64,000 nt of DNA from Lingula anatina. Its lineage: Eukaryota; Brachiopoda; Lingulata; Lingulida; Lingulidae. Shown piece by piece: positions 58,402 to 64,000 of this stretch. Below the pieces are notes generated by a model, which was given only the letters and a program-made list of their open reading frames with translations, was not told the origin of the DNA and made no database searches. The stretch spans positions 80,367-144,366 of the forward strand of contig NW_019775449.1 in assembly GCF_001039355.2 (NCBI RefSeq), read 5' to 3'. The first letter of the stretch is position 1, and each line of letters opens with the position of its first letter. The translations under genes were made by a program, and so were the position numbers.

Positions 58402-58788
58402 ATGCTGGATTACATGAGATTGGTTATACAAACCACCACCACAGATTATTTGGGTGAGGTCGGTTTCTTGCTGGCCGTCCTGTTTACTATCACGGGCGTG
58501 ATGGCACGACCTACCCATTACCAGAGCCGAAGAGTGATCGTCCTGGTAAACGACCCGATACCCTACCCCCTCCGACTGGAGATGGAGCGGGCGAGCAAAG
58601 AATGTCCTCAAGTGACATTTCTTACAATGGCTGACCTCACGCCGGTGTACAGACGCCTCCCGTTGCTACCACCGGCGTACAATGCTATCCAAGACGCGCT
58701 GGCCACGTGTTCAACCAGACCACCGCCTCACACTCCTAATAGACAACCGGCATCGGGATCAAGCTCAAACCCCATTGTAATAGACTGA
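58402..58788 (+). CDS. Array ORF, 128 aa (copy 3)
   Basis: Same protein as the 57306 copy; the visible base change (CCAGTG to CCGGTG) is silent. Confidence 0.4.
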   Translation: MLDYMRLVIQTTTTDYLGEVGFLLAVLFTITGVMARPTHYQSRRVIVLVNDPIPYPLRLEMERASKECPQVTFLTMADLTPVYRRLPLLPPAYNAIQDALATCSTRPPPHTPNRQPASGSSSNPIVID

Positions 58789-59415
58789 GAAAAACAGACA
58801 AAAGAAAACAAAAAGAACAATAACAGACTTGCCTTCATCCGACATATGATGATCCATGATGTAAGCGACTGTTACAAGTCCGTAACTTGTTTCATTGCAT
58901 GTAATTACCATATTAATCGCCATAAATTCGAAATATTAGCTACACGTTCAAGGAACTATTGGAACTGCTACTTCCAGTATAAACTTAGCTGCACTGGACG
59001 TGTCCATGCATTTTGTATACAGTGTACATTCAGAATTTGAATCTCCACATATGACTTTTAGCAAGCCGTCTGTAGAAATTTGTCCCATAATTCCTTCCGT
59101 AGGGTAGTTAATTAGCATTTAATTTTGCCATTTTTGGACAAGGGTGCATTGTAATGAGTGCCACACCTAGACCCCAATACCGACAAAGCCCAAATTTTAC
59201 GTGGAACGAGTTGAGATTATAGGTGACCTAAATCCAAGAGGTGGGTACGGAGGCCCTTACCATCTAGGAGGAGAAGTGGTAATGGTAACATGGCAGCGGA
59301 GCCGGCGGAACTGGCGGAACGGACCGGACGGGACTTTTACCATATATGGTCAGAATTACTTTACTTATTGAACAATGCTGATTGCATGGACAGTACATGA
59401 AATCATCAAACCTAA

Positions 59416-59802
59416 ATGCTGGATTACATGAGATTGGTTATACAAACCACCACCACAGATTATTTGGGTGAGGTCGGTTTCTTGCTGGCCGTCCTGTTTA
59501 CTATCACGGGCGTGATGGCACGACCTACCCATTACCAGAGCCGAAGAGTGATCGTCCTGGTAAATGACCCGATACCCTACCCCCTCCGACTGGAGATGGA
59601 GCGGGCGAGCAAAGAATGTCCTCAAGTGACATTTCTTACAATGGCTGACCTCACGCCAGTGTACAGACGCCTCCCGTTGCTACCACCGGCGTACAATGCT
59701 ATCCAAGACGCGCTGGCCACGTGTTCAACCAGACCACCGCCTCACACTCCTAATAGACAACTGGCATCGGGATCAAGCTCAAACCCCATTGTAATAGACT
59801 GA
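59416..59802 (+). CDS. Array ORF, 128 aa (copy 4)
   Basis: One residue differs from the other copies (Pro to Leu in NRQ[P/L]ASGS). AAC to AAT in the VND codon is silent. The unit upstream carries the 82-bp deletion, which lies outside this ORF. Confidence 0.4.
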   Translation: MLDYMRLVIQTTTTDYLGEVGFLLAVLFTITGVMARPTHYQSRRVIVLVNDPIPYPLRLEMERASKECPQVTFLTMADLTPVYRRLPLLPPAYNAIQDALATCSTRPPPHTPNRQLASGSSSNPIVID

Positions 59803-60055
59803 GAAAAACAGACAAAAGAAAAACAAAAAGAACAATAACAGACTTGCCTTCATCCGACATATGATGATCCATGATGTAAGCGACTGTTACAAGTCCGTAA
59901 CTTGTTTCATTGCATGTAATTACCATATTAATCGCCATAAATTCGAAATACTAGCTACACATTCAAGGAACTATTGGAACTGCTACTTCCAGTATAAACT
60001 TAGCTGCACTGGACGTGTCCATGCATTTTGTATATGGTGTACATTCAGAATTTGA

Positions 60056-60940
60056 CTCAATTGAACTCCTGCACATTCATAGACCACAGTTATATGGATC
60101 CATTTATATTACAACCTCTCTTTACATTCTTGCGCAAAAGTGTACACAGAGTTTAAACAGTGTTAGCCACAGTAAAATGTTAATTAAACAAGATTAATTC
60201 ATTGACCGTTTCTTTTGCTATGATTGAATTGTGCATACATATTTATTTTTCATTTAATTTTAGTGCTTCGTTTTCTTAATTTTATTTGATACTTTATACT
60301 ATGGAATAAAAAATACATACTTTATGCTTATATTCTCGTTTTTATCATAACCTTTAGTATTCTTAACGCTACTGCTACTGTATTAAGCACTCTAGTTCCG
60401 ACGTCTTATTATGTTGTTAAACTTTGCCAGGAGGCAAATCTTTCATCGCCGGAAGGTCATATGTCACGGGGTAACATAACATTTAAAATAATAATTTAGC
60501 TAGAGGCAAACATTTTGGACACTTATCTCCTCCAACAACGACCACAACTTTGAGCTAAGACTCTCCAAAAAGACATTTCTAATTTGGCTAATTCCATTCA
60601 GAATGCAAAAAGGACTGGTGCAATGTTGACCCCAATGATCACAGATCCGCTGCGTGCCTTGGCAGACAAAGCTGAGAGGATCTCCAAGGGAGCAAATGTT
60701 TGGAAAGGGCAACCCCTAACAGCTATAAAGTTAATATTCTGAGAGAACAGCATTGCTTGGTGATGCTAGTTTATTGTTCTTTAGCTAATGTCAAGCACTG
60801 CTTCTGCTATATTATGCCACTGTTGGCTCCTTGAAACAGTACTTGACCTGAACAAACACCTTTATTAACAATTACTAAGCCACAATTAAGTATCAAGGGT
60901 TATTTTTTCCTTATAGCTGCTGCAAGTAGGAAGAGAAAAG
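60056..60940. other. Non-array DNA with a broken coding-like stretch
   Basis: A 36-bp copy of 55388-55423 lies at 60462-60497. Around 60530-60730 broken + strand frames read FELRLSKKTFLIWLI and ITDPLRALADKAERISKG. The first recalls the N-terminal region of Harbinger transposases, but the similarity is too weak to name. Confidence 0.3.
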
Positions 60941-60944
60941 AAGT

Positions 60945-61487
60945 GGAGGGCGTTATGCAGCCTTTTAACAGGTCTTTCCTTGGATTAGAAGAGAAGAAAA
61001 TGAAGGCTGATGAAAGAGAAAGGCGTCAGCATGAAGAGGAGTTGAAGTGGAGGAGAGAGGAAAGGAGATGGAGGCACACAAAATAGCTCTACTGTCTCCA
61101 TGTCTGGGTCCACCAATTCCCCATTCCTAAATCAATCATCTTCTCAAAACAAGGGGCCTAATACAGCCTTTTAACAGGTCTTTCCTCAAATTAGAAGAGA
61201 AGAGAATGAAGGCTGGCGATGAAAGAGAATGGCATCAGCATGAAGACGACTTGAAGTGGAGGAGAGAAGAAAGGGAGATGGAGGCACAGAGGAGGGAGAA
61301 GAGGTTACATGAAATGTGCATGGCACTATTGTTTGCTAACATGTTTTCCACATTAACACAAAATGGCCGTCCTGTCCCCATATCTGGGTCAACCAATTCC
61401 CCATTCCTAAATCAATCATTTTCTCAAAACAAGGGGCCAGATTATTTTAATTTTTTATGTTTACAAATTCAAGCCACATATTTCTGA
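60945..61487 (+). pseudogene. Duplicated coiled-coil ORF fragments (Myb/SANT-type transposon accessory protein?)
   Basis: Two direct copies (about 60956-61083 and 61162-61290) encode QPFNRSFLxLEEKxMKA followed by HExxLKWRREER. The first copy is truncated by TAG. The second continues in a 93-codon frame (61206-61487) with EMEAQRREKRLHEMCMALLF and a Ser/Asn-rich end. The Lys/Glu/Arg heptads suggest a coiled coil. The resemblance to the C-terminus of Harbinger second ORFs is from composition and the nearby transposase relic. Confidence 0.4.
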
Positions 61488-61779
61488 CATTTCAGAACAA
61501 TATGATTGCACTGTATACAATTTGGGTTCTGTTTCCTCTCCCCTTTGTTTCTCCATTTCCCAGTACTTGGTTAGTGGGATAATGTTGACAAAATATTAGT
61601 CTTGCCATCTTGAAATCTGCCCAGTGGGGACATGGTTGTTTATTAGCAGACTACTGCTATGTCTACACCATTTTTGGTTAGGAGCCTGTGTTGTTTGATA
61701 TATGATCCATCAAATGATGTTTTTTTGCAAAGAAATATTTACCTAGAGAATAAGAAAAAATTGGGTTTGTGACATTTTA

Positions 61780-62295
61780 GCAGAGACAGCTGACGGAGAT
61801 GACAGCCAGCCTTCCACAAGTGGCCAGCCCTCCACAGCCAAAAGGAGGAGGCTCTCAGGGCCTAATTTTGATGACTATTTTAATATACGCAAGAAACAAC
61901 AGGAGCTGGATGCCCAGCACCTCCAGCAGGAGGATGAGTGAATCCAACTGGAAAACCAATGCTTAAGACAAGAGGCTCAGCACCTTGAGCAAGAAAGAGC
62001 AAGGGATGAAAAAAGTTTGCCTTGATTTCAAAGCTTATTGAAAAAATTGATTATGGAATTATATTATGGTATATGCGGAACAACTGGGGAGGAAAGAAAT
62101 AAACTATCCAACATTGTAAAAACTGCAAGCAACATTATCGGGCAGGATCTACCTATGCTGGACGATATTTTTAAGGACAGCATGGAGAAAAAACTTACCA
62201 CCATGGAAGACTCTTCTCATCTTGCATCATCACTTTTTACGTTTTTACCAAGCAATAGTAGACTTAATTTTTTAAAGGCAGTAAATGCTTTTTAA
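61780..62295 (+). pseudogene. Unidentified coding-like region with 85-codon ORF
   Basis: From about 61784 the frame reads DDSQPSTSGQPSTAKRRRLS, then NIRKKQQELDAQHLQQEDE before a TGA. A separate ORF at 62038-62295 gives GTTGEERNKLSNIVKTASNI and an amphipathic C-terminus. An NLS-like KRRR and Gln/Glu-rich coiled coil suggest a nuclear protein or transposon accessory ORF; stops indicate decay. Family unknown. Confidence 0.35.
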
Positions 62296-63030
62296 ATAGC
62301 TTTTATCCAAGTGCATTTTAATTTGATCTCAAAACCAAATTCTTAATTTATCTATTGTGTTACTTTTACTCTGTATATTATCAAACTTGCTCCAAAAGGA
62401 AAATGAGTTCTGATTTTAATAATTGGCCCAATAAACTGTTATCTTATCTTACACTGTCCTGGAACACAATTCACCCAACAAAAACCCTGCTTCAGTACAG
62501 AATCTGACAGAATGCTCCCTACAGACACCAGACCAGCTGCAGTCATTTTATAAATATTTCTTCTCGGTGGCATATCAGAGCAAAATGACAAGGAAGTGCT
62601 GGACAGAAAAGTTTATGCAATGGCATCTGATGTAATTTTTATTCTCTCGAGGGCCACTGTGAAACCATGGAACATGTACATGTGGATTTTCCTCTTTTAC
62701 TAGTACTAATTAAGTGACCCAGACTCTGAATAGGATGGGTCACTGTATCAATTACATTGACGCAAAGGGACTGGAAACTAAATTGACATCAAGAAAACAG
62801 AAGAAAACAGACAAAAGAACCCACACCTGCCATGGAAACAATTGCAGCTGATTTGAATTGCACTGCAAGGGAACAGATTTGTTGGCGGTGACAGACTATT
62901 TTTCAGATTTTATTGAAGTAAGAGAACTGAAAAGTATGGAATCCCAGGAGGGCCAAGAGAAAAAAAAAATAAATAAATAAATTGAAAAAAAAAATCAATA
63001 CATTTGAAATGAAAAAAAAAAAGTTGTGAA
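62296..63030. other. No gene recognised; A-rich tract
   Basis: Contains an A-rich run near 62958-63022 and no credible ORF on either strand. Confidence 0.4.
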
Positions 63031-63036
63031 ATTTGC

Positions 63037-63096
63037 AAGATCGCGTATAATCCCGCAAGATCGCGCGTAATCCTGCGTAGTCGTGCGAGATCCCGC
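63037..63096. repeat. 20-bp CpG-rich tandem repeat (3 units)
   Basis: AAGATCGCGTATAATCCCGC, AAGATCGCGCGTAATCCTGC and GTAGTCGTGCGAGATCCCGC stand head to tail. It is the only CpG-dense patch nearby and lies about 80 bp upstream of a candidate start codon. Confidence 0.65.
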
Positions 63097-63148
63097 GATA
63101 TCAATCGTGTTTCATTTTCAAGATGAAATTTTTTTAAAAATTACAAAA

Positions 63149-63158
63149 TCTCGCGAGA
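63149..63158. promoter_or_regulatory. TCTCGCGAGA promoter palindrome
   Basis: A perfect 10-bp TCTCGCGAGA, the CGCG element known from animal CpG-island promoters and bound by BANP in mammals. It lies 18 bp upstream of the candidate ATG at 63177 and beside the CpG-rich 20-bp repeat. A promoter role here is inferred. Confidence 0.45.
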
Positions 63159-63176
63159 AAGTGCGAGAACAAAATC

Positions 63177-63990
63177 ATGGTGAACGAGGCAAGGAGGGGC
63201 TGTTCGAAATACCAACAGTGCAATGAACATGAAGAGGAGGATGGCATTTGTAAAGGGAAAACAAAGACAAAAGTCCACAATGGACCGGCGCCAGTACGTG
63301 GGATGCAAACACGTAAGTTGTTGACTATCGTTTAAATGGGAGTAATCAATGGTCTGGTGCGATATAGTCACAGTGCTTAGTGTGTGGCGCAAAATTAAAA
63401 TCAAATCAATGGGCTTACTGTTAAAATGGGGCATCTCGAAAGTCCAAAGGTTCATTGGTCCAAAAAATGGTAACATTGTCATTGGCTTTTTAATCAATGG
63501 TTCATTGGTCCGAAGGTTCTATAGTGAACATTCGGACCAATGAACCGTCAGACTATTGAACCTTCAGACTATTGCTACGGCCTCGTAAAGATCATGTTTA
63601 CAATTGAAACAGACCATTCAATACTCTGGGACCTATCAGGTATATTAGATTAATCTATTTCTAGATTATTTGCTACTGTACTGATGTACGTGCCTTTAGT
63701 GGGGCGCACAATATTGCCTAAGTAGGTCACGTCAAAAAGCAGCACTTCTTACCCCCCTTTCCCCAAAGGCCGCGTTTCTACCGCCAATTTAATTATTGGC
63801 TGCCAATTTACTTCCTATCCCGAGTTGTTCATTTTGCCTATTCAATTCTGTTATTTTTTATTAATGACATGCGTATGTTTTCTTCATTTCAGCACTTGAT
63901 GATCAGCAGCCATCATGTAGTTGGGCAAGTATTTCTTTAAAAAGAAAACAAAAATTTACGTTCCGGGACGGGAAGAAAAAACGCACTGAG
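63177..63990 (+). CDS. Start of an unidentified gene (two exons, 3'-partial)
   Basis: Exon 63177-63312 (136 nt) starts ATGGTGAACGAG and ends ACAC|GTAAGT in phase 1. Exon 63893-63990 (98 nt) follows TTCATTTCAG and ends GAG|GTATGA in phase 0. Joined they give 78 codons: MVNEARRGCSKYQQC at the start, an acidic EHEEEDG patch, and a basic end LKRKQKFTFRDGKKKRTE. The Lys/Arg-rich end may be a nuclear localisation signal. No family recognised. Matching phases, good splice sites and the upstream CGCG element are the support. Confidence 0.5.
63499..63546. repeat. Hairpin GGTTCATTGGTCCGAA / TTCGGACCAATGAACC
   Basis: A perfect 16-bp inverted repeat around a 16-nt loop, with further copies of TTCATTGGTCC nearby (63450). 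It lies in the putative intron of the gene starting at 63177. Probably part of a dispersed simple repeat. Confidence 0.75.
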
Positions 63991-64000
63991 GTATGAATAT

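Larger units (their letters stand above)
56346..60055 (+). repeat. Tandem array of 1,096-bp units (3.5 copies)
   Basis: Units start at 56346, 57442, 58538 and 59552 when phased on TCGTCCTGGTAAA. The first two are 1,096 bp; the third is 1,014 bp because 82 bp are missing after GGACGGGACT (near 59335); the fourth stops matching at about 60055. Copies differ at only a handful of sites. Each holds a 128-codon ORF and a 93-codon ORF (the latter broken by the deletion in unit 3). Confidence 0.9.

Noticed and set aside
63141-63497. 118-codon ORF on the minus strand
   Set aside because: It is antisense to the better-supported two-exon gene start and intron, contains the reverse of the CGCG palindrome, and has no recognisable domain or splice context.

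Overview
The window looks like nuclear DNA of a marine invertebrate, most likely a lophotrochozoan such as a bivalve. The reasons are AT-rich sequence, many short GT-AG introns, mollusc-style MITEs, dead PIF/Harbinger and Tc1/mariner transposons, and extracellular multidomain genes of an exon-shuffled type. The species cannot be fixed from the sequence alone. Coordinates, splice phases and domain calls were read by eye; no alignment or database search was run.

About 51 kb is taken up by two head-to-tail paralogous genes on the + strand that encode large type I membrane proteins with the same plan. Gene 1 (before base 1 to 36261, polyA signal near 37002) is missing its 5' end. I can join 62 exons in one frame (14,409 nt, 4,802 codons plus stop). 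Its order is: IgGFc-binding-type domains, a DxDNDCDG metal-binding pair and 11 thrombospondin type 1 (TSP1) repeats; a second copy of the same module with 28 TSP1 repeats; a third, shorter module with 3 TSP1 repeats; then three EB/EGF-like cysteine repeats, one transmembrane helix and a short proline-rich tail. Gene 2 (37797-51048) is complete: 17 exons, 4,830 nt, 1,609 residues, from a signal-peptide exon to a 142-residue cytoplasmic tail. It has two IgGFc domains, two metal-binding pairs, five TSP1 repeats, three EB repeats and a transmembrane helix. In both genes the membrane-proximal IgGFc domain carries a furin-like polybasic site at the equivalent position. Together they look like a family of adhesive or recognition receptors; the ligands and role are unknown.

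The TSP1 array of gene 1 has grown recently. P and Q type exons alternate in units of about 0.72 kb, and a 2-kb four-exon block occurs twice with a single N at the junction, which raises the possibility of a false assembly duplication. Introns hold several MITE-like inverted repeats, a 22-bp minisatellite and a decayed Tc1 transposase.

From 51 kb onward the DNA is mostly repetitive: Harbinger transposase and accessory-ORF relics, a tRNA-like SINE candidate, an orphan exon resembling the N-terminus of P2X7-domain proteins, a 145-bp minisatellite carrying a perfect nuclear-receptor DR1 site in every unit, and a tandem array of 1,096-bp units each holding a 128-codon ORF (again abutting a single N). 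The right edge has what appears to be the start of another gene (63177 onward) just downstream of a TCTCGCGAGA promoter palindrome.
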